From the NCBI GenBank assembly GCA_013397845.1, contig VZTG01002277.1, positions 139,448 to 203,447 on the forward strand: a DNA stretch of 64,000 nucleotides, read 5' to 3'. This DNA is from Melanocharis versteri. Lineage: Eukaryota; Chordata; Aves; Passeriformes; Melanocharitidae. Position numbers and translations under genes: made by a program. How positions within the stretch are numbered: the stretch's first letter is position 1; each line of letters begins with the position of its first letter. Below are positions 37,698 to 50,833 of the stretch, in pieces. The notes beneath the pieces were generated by a model that saw only the letters and a list, made by a program, of their open reading frames with translations, was not told the DNA's origin and did not search any database.

Positions 37698-39009
37698 CTT
37701 GTCACACACGAACCCTGAATGTCAAGGTGCAATTCAGGAAGTCAAAGATTTCTCCAGCTTTGGCCTCTCCTTGCTCAAAGCATGAAGCACCCCAGTGGAG
37801 GCCAGCACTTGTCCCACATGGCCAACTACTATCACAGGCAGAAAACACTCCTGTGGCTGCCTGGCATTTCTTTCTCTCCAGGCTTCAGTCCCTCTTTCAT
37901 TAAAGGAAGAATATGCATGGTTTCAAATACCTTCCATTAAAATCACATACCAAATGTTTTGGACAGTACTCCAGCGGATCTGGGAAGTGACCCTGATCAC
38001 ACACTCCAGCAGAGGAGACAACTTCCAGGGCAGTGGCAATCACTGCCATGCCCCTCTTCCCATGAGGGACCTCAGTCCAATGCTGGACCCACTCCCAACC
38101 ACATTTACCTGGAAGCTGTGGTAGCTGCCAGCAGCAAGCATCCGAAACCCTCTGCGTTAACTGAACACATCTGAGAAGCACATTTCCATGAGCTCTTAAC
38201 CCTTCCTTGCTTCATTCATGTGAATTTGTGTTTGGCAAGCTCCAAAACACTCAGAGGTCAGGTTTTAGCTTAATTAAGAGACCACAAAAATCCAGACAGT
38301 CATCCAAACCTTCTGAGCCCTCGGAGTGTGGGAAAGTAAAGTAAGAAAATCACACACCAGCAATTTCTCTGAAGATTTCTCATGTTTGCTGTTTTGAACA
38401 AGCCTTGAAAATACCAGAATCTTTTCTCTCTCACACAGTGAACTTGAGCTCAACAGAGACACCACCAAAAACTCAATGCAAAACACCTGAGCTCTGGTGC
38501 ATTAGCACTTGTAGCTGCTTAATTTTCCAGTATCACAGTTACTTTTCAGACTCCTCCTCAGGAAATCTGTTGGGGATATCACTTCTACCTATGTTCTGTC
38601 ACATACCACCTCTTTAGTTTCTTTCACTAGTTCCTTCACTTTTAAAATCCGTCTTCCTAAATTTGGAAGAAAAATCTTCCCCTTTGTTCCCCAGGTGGGT
38701 ATAATTCACCCCTTACTTCTCCACATTTGCTATCTGACTCCTGGATGAAACAGCGGAGAGCTGCAGTGTCAGCAGTTCCTAAAGAGACCATCCCTTTCCC
38801 TCACTGTTTGGATAATGGTTGCTCCATGAGATCAATTAAAAGAAGAAAATGAAAACAGGAATTGATACCCAAGCCTAGGCCCTTGCCCAAGCTGAGGGCA
38901 CCAACAATTGCAGAGATAATTTAGTGGTGCTCTTCTGCCCTCATTTTGTCCATGTTTATTTATGCATCTTTCCGTTATAAGCACCGTACATTAAAGTCAA
39001 TAGCCTACC
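37698..39009. other. Intergenic DNA, no gene recognised
   Basis: Mixed composition with short open frames on both strands and no domains. A pyrimidine tract ending in CCCCAG at about 38694 lacks a matching downstream exon. Nothing else noted. Confidence 0.45.
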
Positions 39010-40180
39010 ACTGCTTATCAGAAAACAAGTGGAGCCAGACCTGGACTTCTATAAATAAGATTTACTCTATTGGCTAAATAATGACATCTAAACTGGTCTG
39101 ATTTAACTGACTATGGCAGTTCTTAGAGCAAAATTTAATTACACTTTGTACTTATTACAGTTCCTTTGTGTGCCTCTTGCTTCCCAGCAATTTTGAAATA
39201 TAGACTTAAGTCTGCTGTACAATACATCTCCATACCTATAGTGACATGTGCTAACAGATGGCACCACGAGCGCAGAGCAGCAGATCAGCGTGAGTTGTCA
39301 GTTTTGGTGGCCACGTTTTCCCTTAAGTTATCTCAGCCCAACAAAAAATGGCATGAAATAATCACTGCCCATTTCCCGCGGGCTGGGAAGAGCATGACTC
39401 AGCAGCAGCGCTTTTTATAACATCCAGACACTTGACTTTCTAGAAATGCTTTTATATTTATGGAGTGCATTCGTTATGGAAGTCTGCTAAGTAACGGATG
39501 CTCTGGGATGATGCTGCTCAACCATAAATGCAGCAAGAGCTCCGACATCTCAGGGCCTCGGGTGGGCTGGGCAGCGCTCAGGAGGAGGCGAGTGACGCGT
39601 GTTTGTGTTTGTCGGGTAATATTGCTCTATAAAATTATATTAGACGTGCATTAGGGGCTGTAACAGAAGACAGGAAGAGTAAAGGATACACATAAGCAGG
39701 AAAGAGAAGCACACGCAGAGGCACTGGAGAATGCTCACATGGCTCTGCCTTCCCACTGCTCTGCACCATGGGGAGCTGCCAGCACCCTCCCCACCCGCCT
39801 GCACCACCAGCCACGGGGCACAAAACTGGGAAGCAGCCATGAGGTTTGGTGTCACATCTTACATTCAGGTTTCGCATGCACTTTATCCCATTCAGAGGAA
39901 ATTTAGGACTAGCCCAAGGTGGGGTCCAGCACCGATGTTAAAAAACCTACACCAGAGTGAAGATACCAGCACACACTCCTAACAGGATTTAAAAATGGGA
40001 TGCCCTAAACCTCATCTTCCCCCCAAGCTTCCAAACTTCAGAGCCTTTTAGGGCCTATCCTGCATGTTCTATCATCCTCTGATTACATTTCCTGAGTTCA
40101 CACTCCAAACACATCCATGGCACAGCTTTACAATACCTGTGAACAGCCTCAGAGCTGGGAGCGATGGAGCTGCTGTCACC
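39010..40180. other. Mixed DNA with constrained-looking and CpG-bearing parts
   Basis: 39030-39130 and 39430-39560 are AT-rich, complex and non-repetitive (GGCTAAATAATGACATC, TTATATTTATGGAGTGC). 39550-39660 keeps CpGs, including GACGCGTG and GTCGGGTAATATTG. These may be small regulatory elements. No coding signal. Confidence 0.3.
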
Positions 40181-40450
40181 TCACCAGAGCCAGGTGTAAC
40201 ATCCCAACACCTGCCCAATTTCAACTCTGAGTTGATTGAAGAGCATCATGGGAAATGTAGTCTTTGATGATGACTCCTCCTCCTCATCCTTTTCTTCCCT
40301 CTCCCCGTTCCCAGCACACACATTCTTCTGGGATCCTTGCACCAGGGAGGTCAGGTTGACAGAGTCCAGGCTCAGTTGGTGCATCCCCAGGAAGAAGCTT
40401 CTTTCTTCACAGCCTTCAAGGACACAACTGTCTCCTGCCATTTTGGACCT
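40181..40450 (-). promoter_or_regulatory. ZNF143-like and YY1-like sites near a short ORF
   Basis: The plus-strand word GCATCATGGGAAATGTAGT (40243-40261) is the reverse complement of ACTACATTTCCCATGATGC, which fits the extended ZNF143/Staf site (ACTACA--TCCCA--ATGC). At 40437-40446, GCCATTTTGG fits the YY1 core. On the minus strand it overlaps an ATG in excellent context (CAAAATGGCAG) that opens an 86-codon frame ending at 40181, with an acidic run (EEKDEEEESSS) and no known domain. YY1 words over start codons and ZNF143 sites are typical of broad promoters. There is no CpG island here, so an old repeat carrying the ZNF143 word is the main alternative. Confidence 0.25.
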
Positions 40451-43400
40451 TCATCTGGGGAAAACCCATAGAGGCTGAATTTAGCTACAATTAAATGCCA
40501 GTTTAATTAATGTAGGTTTTTCTGGTGCCTTCTGTTTTAGTTTTTATGACTGCCCAACCTCTGATTTTTTTTTTTAAAGGATTCATTGTTCTTCCATTGA
40601 TGTCTGAAATCAAGGTCTCAAAGGAACATCCTCCAAATCCTTTATGGAGGAGAATCTGTATTTTTTAAAATGATTGGTGGAACAGTCTTAGTTTGTGTGT
40701 TTGCATATAGAGAACCACTTACACGCAGCTCTAAATATGACTAAGTGGACTACAGACAGTTCAGAGGATAGGATGTTACTAGGCAGATAAGAATTTCAGA
40801 TGCAAACTTGAAAGTATAATTGGCATGTGAGCAGGTAGCAGGAAACCGTGTAGAATATATTTTCTGAAGATCTACACTTCCACCATTTCTCTGCAGTGGA
40901 AATGCATCAGCACAAGATTTTTACCATCAAAGCCCGCGATGTTGTAACCTACTGCAGAATTGTGGCCTTAGGGTTCAGTAAATTACTGTAAAATAATTTT
41001 AAATGTTTGCTGTTTTCTTTCAAAATGAAAAATACAGAATGAAAACCTCAAAAAACATCACACTGAAATAAGTGGTTTGGTTATATTATTGCATGAGTGT
41101 GGAAATGCTTTTAAAGCCTCTCTGCTGCCGGGTGGGTGCCCGGGGTGCTTTGGGGTCCTGGTCCTGCCACCAGCCCAGGTGTGGCCGAGCTCGGGGGTCC
41201 CTGCTGGCCTCCAGCTCCAGCACACTGCCCTGGCCACCTCGTGGTTGGAGGGTCTATGCCTCAGGCACTCTTAAAAAGAATCTCTGTGAATTACGTGCTG
41301 CATCCAACAGCAAAATTTTTCAACCGAGGCCAAGAAGAAGAAAAATTTTACAGGAAGATGGGTCTAGTTTTAATTACAGCAGCACAAATACAGCCCTGGC
41401 AAACCCCTGCAGAACAGACACCTCTTAACATTTCCCTCTCAGAACCACAGCAAAAAACACATGAAAGGTCATATACAAGATAGGATTTGACACAATAAGA
41501 TTTCACTCCCATGTTAATGCACCTCAGATCAAGCCTGCAAAAGTGAAATAATAAATTTAGGAAAACAAGCAAAATGACCCTACTGGTTGGTTGGTTTTCT
41601 AGATACCATCTACATATTTTAGAAACGTACAACCTTCTAATAGAAATGAATAAACTACTCAACCATAAAGTTGCTATAGAAGATATGCTTGTTCTGATTG
41701 GAAAGGGCATCTGCTATCTGCAATATTGATAATACTTTTCAAATTTCATCTGCTTTTGTTTGCATTCTGTGTCGTCTGTTTAAACACACTGGGAATAATA
41801 ATGAATCCCAGCATTATCTCCACTTTTTCAAGGCCGAACATATAACTTTATCACAAAAATAATTAAAATTCTTTGGCACTCTTGTATCTTTTCCATTAAA
41901 CGTTATCAAGCAGTGACAATAAACTAACATCAGTCCAAGGCTGCCCATATGCTGCTTTTAAAAAGAATGTATTTGTCCCAGGGTGAGAGACATGAATTTT
42001 GTGTTTACAGGGTCAAACAATTCCAAAGTTTTTTACAGTGTAAGGACTAAAAAATCTGTGCATGCACACACACATGCAAATGCACAAACACAGAGCTGAG
42101 GATATTGGGTTCAGAGGGAACACCTACAAACTGTTTTGTTAAAACTTCCATTCACAGGCAAACCTTAGCAGCTTAATAATTTGGAGAACTAAAGATATAA
42201 ATATTTTGCATACTCGTACAACACAGTCAATCCAATAAATGATGCTCTGAAACATTCTTGGATGTCATATGCAGTTAATCTCAGATGTAGGAGTGATTTT
42301 TTCCCTGAAGTGAATTTCATATACAGAGCTATGTAGTATCATCTCCTACACATAGGAATAATGTTGCAACTTTATTCTGAAAATCAATAATAATTTTATA
42401 TTAATAATATTCATTTTATTATTTTTTTAAATCCCTTTTCGTTTGTTATCCAAGATAAAGAAAAATAAAACATATTCTCTGATAATCTTTGCTTAGTATT
42501 GATTAACACTCATTAGTTATTTAAGAAGGAAGCCACCAACACTTCATTTTTCACACACCTCTAATTATTTCCCAGTGAAAACCAGTGTAGGTTTTAGAAT
42601 ACATTGCTACAATATCTAACTCCAAAGTCTTTATGATTTTTATAATCTGTGCTAACTTCTGCTTAAAATGTAGTAAAGCAATGATGTTGATCTCATTTCA
42701 ATACCACATACACAGTATTGCATAGTAATGCACTGGCTTTTATAAGCCAGGAAACACTACCAACTCACTAAACAGATCCATCAGGATAATTGAAGAACTC
42801 ATTTCAGGAGAACTCCCATATGAAGGCAGAAATGTTAGAAGATGTTAAATTTTCTTTTTGTGTATTGTTGGCTCGCTTGATAAGCAGAAGCAAGTTTATA
42901 CAGCTCTGCAGCTAGTGTAGAATGCTTAAGCAAGAAATCCATAACTTTTAATATGATGAGATTGTCCTGCTAGGAGAGATGGATTTTTTCCAATATCACT
43001 GCTAACAAACAAGTAGAGTTTCCTGTATCAGCACATTTCTGTTTCTACTCTGCAGCACACATGTGCTTCATTTAGAAACAATACATGGCTCAACATTTTT
43101 GGCATATTAAAAATGAGACAAGTACGTTGGACTAGCTGATGGACAGGTATCCTAACAGGTTTCATTGCAGAATGAGTACAAAATCTTATACAGATAGACA
43201 CACTGACAAGGTTGAGAAAATAGGGAGGGGGGAAGTGTGAAGTTATTTGTGTTAACTTCCCTTCCAAGATTTAGTGGCAGTGTTACTTACTGGAGTGACT
43301 GCTGGGTGGACAGATAATGTCACGCAGTGTCTTATTACATGATTTCAAACCCCTGTGCACAATCTCACTTCCTGCATGAAACTTAAATATGTTTCAGGTA

Positions 43401-43998
43401 GGAGCTAAATAAAAGACATTACTTTTCATCTGCTTTTTCACTTAATGCTAATATAGTCACTTGTCAGTGAATGTAAAAGTAAAGGAGACAAGGGTTTATT
43501 TTTATACCTCACAGAACAGCAACTGGTGATTTCCCTTAGATCATTGCTTTTGTGTGTGCAGGCACTAAGCTTTTTTCTTTTAATATTTTAGACATACTTT
43601 ATTTTTTATTCAAAACAGTTTTATCCCAACTCTGACATGCTGATATTGTCAGGAAAGGAGGTGTGATGTTTAAACGTTACTGGGTACTTTTTCTCATTAT
43701 ACCTTATGAATGTAGGTGGTGCATCTCATTAATCCTAGAGCTAATCACCAGGCTCACGGTATTCATTCCTTCGAAGGTTTGGCTGAAGACACGACTCTGG
43801 TTCACTTGAGAGGATTTATAGCACACATGTCTCCAGGAGCAGTCAGTGGGGACACGGAGCTGAGCTGCTGCTCGGATGGGATAGCTCAGCAGCAGCACAG
43901 CTCTGCCGGGCTGCAGAGCCCTTCCTGGGGCCAACCACATCCCAAAAACCACACGAGGTGTCCCACACACAGTGAATGAGAACGTGCTTTCTCTCTAG
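40451..43998. other. AT-rich intergenic DNA
   Basis: A GC-rich patch at 41120-41260 gives overlapping open frames without domains. 41750-42000 and 42150-42760 are AT-rich and complex with few simple repeats, and could include regulatory elements. A short CA-rich stretch (CATGCACACACACATGC) lies near 42060. No gene is supported. Confidence 0.45.
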
Positions 43999-44069
43999 GC
44001 ACCGTGTGTTTTGTGTTCAGGAAAAGCAGCATGGAGAGCTATCAAATCTCCGTGAGGGACCACATGAAG
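43999..44069 (+). other. Possible 71-nt exon
   Basis: GTGCTTTCTCTCTAG (ending at 43998) is a good splice acceptor, and ATGAAG/GTGAGG at 44069/44070 is a strong donor. Between them two frames are open. One reads TVCFVFRKSSMESYQISVRD and then HMK. The other reads HRVFCVQEKQHGELSNLREG and then PHE. Neither resembles a protein I know. The patch is GC-rich, where splice-like words arise easily. It could equally be a non-coding RNA exon or a chance match. Confidence 0.17.
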
Positions 44070-45939
44070 GTGAGGCAGACTCCAGGTTCCTCCTGCCCTG
44101 CAGCACTGTGCCCACGGGCCCAGGAGGGGACTGCTGCCTTCTCTTCTGGTGGCCCTCTGAGGGACGTTGTGCAGAGTGACTCTTTGGGCTGTGATGAGCA
44201 GGCAGCAGCCACCAGAGCATCCTGGCAAGCCATCAGTGTGGCACCTGGCGTGGCTGGGCTTGTCCCAACACCAGACCTGGTCATGGGATGAGCAGCATGC
44301 TAGAGGTGCTGTGAGTGCAGCAGGAGCCTGTGCCGTGCAAGCTTTGGAGAGCATGGCTCCTGCAACAAGAGCATAGTTGAGAGAGCCCTGCCTTGGCTGG
44401 TGCTCAGCAGAAGATGAGAACAAGCTGCAAGCTGTGGCATCGGTGGCCACGGGAGCAGCAGGGTGAAAGCCCTCCCCCTGTCACTTTGCTTTCAGCCAGC
44501 ACACAGCATGATCTGGCAGGACAGACCAGAAGCCTTCACTCCAGTTAATTATCAGAGTGTTGCAGCTTCAGTTCTTTGCTTTCTTTTTCACCTTCTTCAC
44601 TTTTTCTACCTAACCTCCCTTTGGTTTCCTCAAGTACGCACGCCTACTCAATTCAATTAGCCTTGGATACAGCACCGAGGCCTCAGATACCTGTAGTCAT
44701 TATCCCAAGCACTTTCCATAAGAGTATGGATATTAGTCCCGAAGTCCTGGCAAAATTCCAGCTAAGCTAATGTATTTACAGCCTAACCTCCCCAAATGTA
44801 TCTCTTAGTTTTAAATAGGGGAGTTATTCTTCATTTTCCCTCCTTACTTTGCTGCGTATAGTTTCTCATAGAGTTAAACTTATTCCCCATGGCAGAATAA
44901 TGCAGGATTTTTCAGTCTTACTGCCTTGCAACATTTGGTATTTTTCTTTAAGCTGCTGCTTCTGGACTCCTGAGACTGCAAGAATCCCGGTTCCCAACCC
45001 CTCCCTTTTTTTTAAAAGCAAGCCGCTAATCCTTGTGTAAAAAAGCTTAAAGCACAAAGCTCCAAAACAACTAAAAGATGCAACTCGACATCTATTATTA
45101 TCTTTAAAATATCCCGTGAATTTAAATTAATTCTCGTGTTGTCTGGGTCCTGCTCCAGACACATTCCTGCAGCTGGCGATGCCAGCGGTGCTGCAGAGCC
45201 GGGGCTGAGAGCGGTTCTGTCCATCTCTGCCTCCTCTTTCACAAGCCCACTTCTGCTCCCAGTTACACCAGCAAGATCACTGGGGCTGCCTGGCTGCAGC
45301 TGGGGGCAGGATGTGACTCAGATGTGTTGTTGAAGGGCAGGTCTGGGGCCAAACCCTGCCCTCCTGTGTCATGCCAAAATTTCTCAGAGCATACAGGTAA
45401 CGGGACAGTCAATACCTCCACGTGTGTAAAAGGGACAGTCGTTCTAAGGTGTTTTCTCAGGATTTTGGCTGGCTCTGGAAGGATGGGGGATTTGGTGCCC
45501 AGCCTCTGTCTATGCTAGGAGATGCAGCAGACCCCATCTGAAGGGAGGTGCCCAGCTCCCTTAGAGGCACAGAGCTGTCCTGTCCAGGGTGCTCTGCTCA
45601 GCCCACCACTCCCGTGGGGACATCCCAGATTTCCAGAGCTGGCTACATGGAAGGAAACGTGCACATTCGGGCTCCAGGGGAGTCACACATTTAACTCCTC
45701 CGCACCAAGGTTGATAGATTTTCTTGACAGAGAGATAATGGGGCATTTTGGGCCTCAACCTTTTCTTCAATTCCTTGGATTTAGCTGGAATTCCTTGGAG
45801 ATTAAACCAGGCAAGTTTAAATAGCATTTCATTTCATCTGTGGCTTGCTTTACTGGGGTCCTCTCGTGACAGACTCACAAACATTATTCATTAGTTTGCT
45901 CACCTATCCGTACCCCTACCCCAGCTACCCAATATTCGA
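44070..45939. other. GC-richer intergenic DNA
   Basis: GC-rich, CpG-poor patches at 44070-44470 and 45130-45700 produce many overlapping frames on both strands without domains. The phrase CTCCCAGTTACACCAGC near 45257 recalls an amniote palindromic repeat, but the match is too short to call. Confidence 0.45.
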
Positions 45940-46880
45940 AGAAAATCAGCAAATTAATGATTTCACATTTTCAGCCCATTAAATTATTTATTGCTGGTGT
46001 CAATAGAAAGTTTTTAAAAGGTAAAATATATTTGTATATTGACTGCCAATTCTACATGGATGTAATGGCACCAGGCAGTGTACCACATCATGAAATAAAA
46101 ATTAAATTGTAGTTGGGCTTTTAAATCAACTCAATTAAAATAAAGAGATTCTTGGCTTGATATAGGGAAATATTTGTATTTCCAATTCTATTTGTTAATA
46201 CATTGACATATGTGCTATTTTTTAAATGTAGCACTAAGTGCACTTTCTGTCAATGCCATAGATTTTTTAATAGACTGAGAAAATGCATTTCATTTCTTCT
46301 TATTTTCCTTCAATACATCATTTGGTTCTGCTTTTTTGCCTGCATGAAATTCATTTTCTAATGGAAATATTTGTTTTGTAAATCAAATATGTATTATGCA
46401 CAAAATGCAAAGCACAAATTAAATTATGTTAATGAAATGAAAGAGATATGAAATGCATATTTCATGGACAAAACATAACCTCAGCAAACAACCATTTCTT
46501 GATAAAATCTTTAAACACAATCTCATTCTGTGACAGACATATTGTTAAAGCAGATAGCACCTCATTTAAATGGTTTCCTTTAATATTAGTGCTTAGTATA
46601 TAATTGTAAATAACTTTTGGGATGAAAAACCAATAATGAAATACTGTCTTTAATAGTTTGCTATTGATGTCAGCATAAAATTTGTAGTAGTTGAATATTG
46701 GAAATTGGGAGTGCGCACACATATAGTCAAAAGCTGTAAATGATTGCATATTTAAATAGAGCTGACTAAGGCAAAGATGTTATAGATATTAGTAATAGGC
46801 AGAAAATTATGCTGACCTAACATTATTTGACAAAACCCACTGTTTTAAATTATATATTGGTTACACTTAATGAATAATAG
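45940..46880. promoter_or_regulatory. Long AT-rich enhancer-like block
   Basis: Roughly 900 bp of AT-rich sequence with almost no homopolymers or tandem repeats. It is rich in homeodomain, MEF2 and POU-like words (CAGCCCATTAAATTATTTAT near 45974, AAATCAACTCAATTAAAATA near 46123, TTAATACATTGACATATG near 46196). Long complex AT-rich blocks like this are characteristic of ultraconserved-type non-coding elements near developmental genes. There is no coding potential above short frames. Conservation is inferred, not measured. Confidence 0.3.
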
Positions 46881-49800
46881 ATTCTGTAGGTGTTGTTTCT
46901 CAGATCACAATGCTGATGACACTATATGTTGGAGACTTCTTAGTCTTCCTTCTGACAATAAAGCAGGTAGAGCCCACAAAGGCCACCAAAACACAAAAGT
47001 GTATCCGTGGGTCTCCAACCCAGCCTAGTCTTCTGCAGGACAAACATTCCCAAAGATAAGAGCAAAAGACACATTCTGGAACACATACAATGCAAGAAAA
47101 AGCACTTGACATACAGGAGGGGATTTCAGGCAGGTCTTGGGTTGCTGTGCACATAAGCAGTAGAGTCATTACAGAGATCCCACCCAGTTGCTGGGTTTCA
47201 TCACTGTTTTGCCATCAGTCAGATTCAGTGGGCTGGCCCACATCTGTGGCATACATTCCTCTGTCCTCCTCTCTGCCTTGAGCACACGAGGAATCAGAAG
47301 AGAGAGAGCTCTCAATACGTAAGCCAATTCTTTCAGACATTTTAGGGCAGCAAAGAATGTATTAAATCACCAAAGGGACATCTGTCTCTTCTCTGCCATA
47401 TTATTTTTATCAAAAATGCTAAGAAAGAGAAAGAACATGATGCAGAGTAAAAAGAAACAACCAGCCCCAAAACTCAGATGATCATTAGAGAGCTGGGAGA
47501 TGCCTGTAATCTAACAGGTGATAAGAAGACCAAAGCGCTTATTTGAATGTTGCTATTCTTTGCGTGAAAGCAGGAGAGCTATACATAATTAATTGGGATC
47601 TGCTTCATTTTCTGGAGGAGAATATATTTGTTTTTATATTAAGTATTACAGAAGACACTTAAGATTCAGGCACTGATACCTGATAATTGTTTAGCATCGT
47701 TTTTTGCAGGAAGGAAGCAAGATTGATGGACAAACCAGAAGAGTGTTGTCTGGAGGCCTTTGGCTTTTAAGTCACTGTGGTTTTAGTTCTTAGCCCAGTA
47801 CCATGACTGTCCCAAGGCTGGTTGGCAACTCATTCCATCTTTGCAGTGCATGATACTGCATATCAGTATCTGCACTGGCTTGTTTAGAGCTGTTGCCTTT
47901 GAGAGCAGTGACAAGAGTACAACAATAGCAGAAGTCCTCTCAGTCTTTTTGGAGACGCTCAGAGCCACCTGCCCTGTGCCCTGGTGAGATGTCAGACCCT
48001 GCTGTGGCACGGGGTGCTGGGTGAGGCCGTGGCTGGGCTCCAGCACCCCGAGCGATGGGACGCCCACGCCGCAGTGACACCCGGAGCCCTGCCCATGGGA
48101 GCCTGGGCACGGTCAGCCAGGGACCAGCTGAGAGTCAGCTCAGAACAGACTACAAGAGGAGGGACCGAAAAATTCATTCAAACCACAAGCCTGCCTCCCA
48201 GCTAATAAAAGATGTTACCCCAAGGTTCAAACTGCCCCCCAGGGCTGCTTCCTCCACTGCCCCTGCACAGCCCACAGCTGCTGGACTGTGCTGCACCACT
48301 GCACTGCCTGAACTTTCCCATCCCCAGACAGCATCCCCAGGCAGGAAAGTACCCCCAAAATGACAGACTGCCCCAGGCTGGGCCTCTCTCCACCGTATGT
48401 GCTGCTCCAGCCTCTCCCTGTGCCAGCAGCTCAATCTCTGCTGCTGCTGAGGACTTCTCTCCAGGAGGGGAGACTCTGTACCATCCTCTGCGTGCTGTCA
48501 GCCATCGTGGTCGAGATAACTTTCCACTTGCTCTGAGGCATAGACAGGTGCCTTTAGTGATGTTCACGACAGCCTGGATATCAAATACAAAACTCTGAGA
48601 TAAGCTTGGTAATAAATACATATAGCAAACACAGTGCAGCAACACGACAGCAGAGAGCCGTGGAACTAAAGAGGGGCTCTCCCCATCCCAACATTAAACT
48701 ATTTATTAATCATACCTGCCCTATTTCCCTCCATCACAGGCACCTCAGCACTTTGATGGATTAATGGGGGCACAGGAATGCAGCATCTCTTTAGTGAGTA
48801 AAACAGGTAACCAAATTCCTGCCCTTCATAGCAGAACAGCCACAAAGCCTGCCCAGGACTCCCAGAAATGGGTGGGCTGTGATCAGTTGCATGGTGGGAT
48901 CTTGGACAGGAACAGAGTACAAATGCTGTTGAGGTTTAAAAAGAAGAGGACAGCAAAATGTCTGAATGAGATTAACAGTACAGCCTGCCTTTGCTTCTGG
49001 CATAACAAAAAAATGCAACCAAAATAAACAGTGCAGCTGTGTGAATCTGAGCTCCTTTTGAACCAGGCCATCAAACTGTCTCTCTGCCGTAAAGTAAAAA
49101 CCTTCCAAACACTTCCAGAATCTCCAGACTTGGCAATTTCCCCAGGATAACCCAGTAAATTGCTGGGGAGAAAAAAGAAAAAGTATCCCATGTATCATAA
49201 AATACTGGAATTTTATCCCAAGCAAAGGCCAAAAACTCCTCCAGAGGGAGAATCCGAAGCCTGATCTCTGGATATTCAGAGCTGAGGAAGGGTTTCCTCC
49301 CAGTGCATTGAGGAATTTTCTCTGTCTGTCCACAAAGCCATTTGACTGGAACACAACAACATAGAGAAGGATTGCTAGGGAAGAAAATGTCTCCAAAAGT
49401 GCCAGGATTTGGGAGCATGGCTACAATGGATCTTGAGGGTCATGGAGTAAAGTCTCCAGCTATTGAAGGAGAACTGTGCCACTGCAGAGCTGCTGATGTG
49501 GCATTAGTAGCCATCCCCATCTGGTCAAACCAGGCTGGGTACCTTCCTGTGCCATAAAGGCAATTCCAGACTTCCTGTTTGTTATTTGAGTAGAAACCAT
49601 GAGACAGATACTGTTCTGAGTCAATGGAATTATGGATATTTAAATCAGAGTAAAACCTGGTCCCTAACACATCCGTTGTGTATATACCACCTATAGAGGA
49701 ATAATGGATGCTAAATCTAAGTTGTGCTTCCTACACTTATTTCATAGGAAATACAATTTTTTATCTATTTTATCAATTTTCTAAAATGAATCTTTCCCTT

Positions 49801-50833
49801 TTTCATTATCAAATTTCAATCTTATATCATTTCCAGCACCACCCCAAGCCATTCTGGAGTTCTCGTTTACATCACTAGAGATTAATATTAGGTGTTTGTA
49901 AAAGGAGGATATTAGCTTCTCCCTTATATCTGTCAAAATTAATAACTTCTCTATCACAGATAACTCCAGGTCAATATTAGATTCATAGATGTGGCCAGAA
50001 ATAAAATGTATGGAAATATAATATCTCATTTATAAGTATCCAAAAAAAGGAAAAAAAAAAAAAGAGAAGTGGTTTCATTATTGAAATTTAGACTGCAACT
50101 GTTCTAAAGATCAAAAGACTTTGAGGGCTGAACATATCTGCCATATGGCCTTAGCCTTTCAAACAGAAAACAAATTGGAGGTCAGCCCAAGGGAGAAGAG
50201 AGAAGTGAATTTTCTACAAGCAGGGCAAAGGAAGGCATCAGGATCCTCTCCCCGTTGCGTTTGTGTTTCTGTCTAAATGTATACTGTGGCCAGAAGAAAG
50301 GCTGCAGACATAAATGTTTGTTCAATGATTGATGTAAATACTTGGGTGATGATTGATAACGGTTGTGTCTGGCAGATGTCCACCTCCTGCACGGCTGATC
50401 CACTGTGGTACCTCCTGATGTTGTGCTGATTTAAAGGGAATAACACGTTCCAAGTGCCCACATTGCAGCAAGAATATCCTGTGCTCTTGGTCCAGCAGAG
50501 ACGATGTTGATTATATTTGTTAATGGACCATACTGTTGTGTCCTAAAATCTACTGATTTAAGAGCAGTAGCAGACACAGAGCTCATCTGTGGCCTGGTGG
50601 AGGTAACGAAGGTCTTGGCCATCTCCCGTGGAGCACTCCTGACTTGCAGGACTCTCTCAAACTCCAGGCATGTTTAAGAGCTGTATCAGAGACACGGTCA
50701 GTGCTAAAGTGCTCCCTGTGCACTGGAGTTCAGCTGTTCTGTCCGAGTCCTTAAACACAGGCCGGGCCAGGTAACTTTCACACTTCTGATGTGAACATAA
50801 TGCTAATTTTGACTGGCTTTCCTGGCTTCCCAG
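46881..50833. other. Intergenic DNA with a CpG-bearing patch
   Basis: About ten CpGs fall in 47990-48120 (GAGGCCGTGG, CCCGAGCGATGGGACGCCC, CACGCCGCAG), a minor CpG-rich patch that might be an old promoter. 48130-48540 is GC-rich with overlapping frames. The longest frame in the window (201 codons, minus, 48791-49396) opens with TTG rather than ATG and has no recognised domain. An A13 run lies at 50051-50063. No gene is supported. Confidence 0.45.

Noticed and set aside
45250..45280. Short match to an amniote palindromic repeat (CAGTTACACCAG)
   Set aside because: Too short and diverged to assign to a repeat family by eye.
48791..49396. Longest open frame in the window, 201 codons on the minus strand
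   Set aside because: It starts with TTG, not ATG, in a bird genome. No domain or signal is recognisable, and overlapping frames on the same strand are also open. A frame this long is uncommon but can occur by chance in 64 kb.
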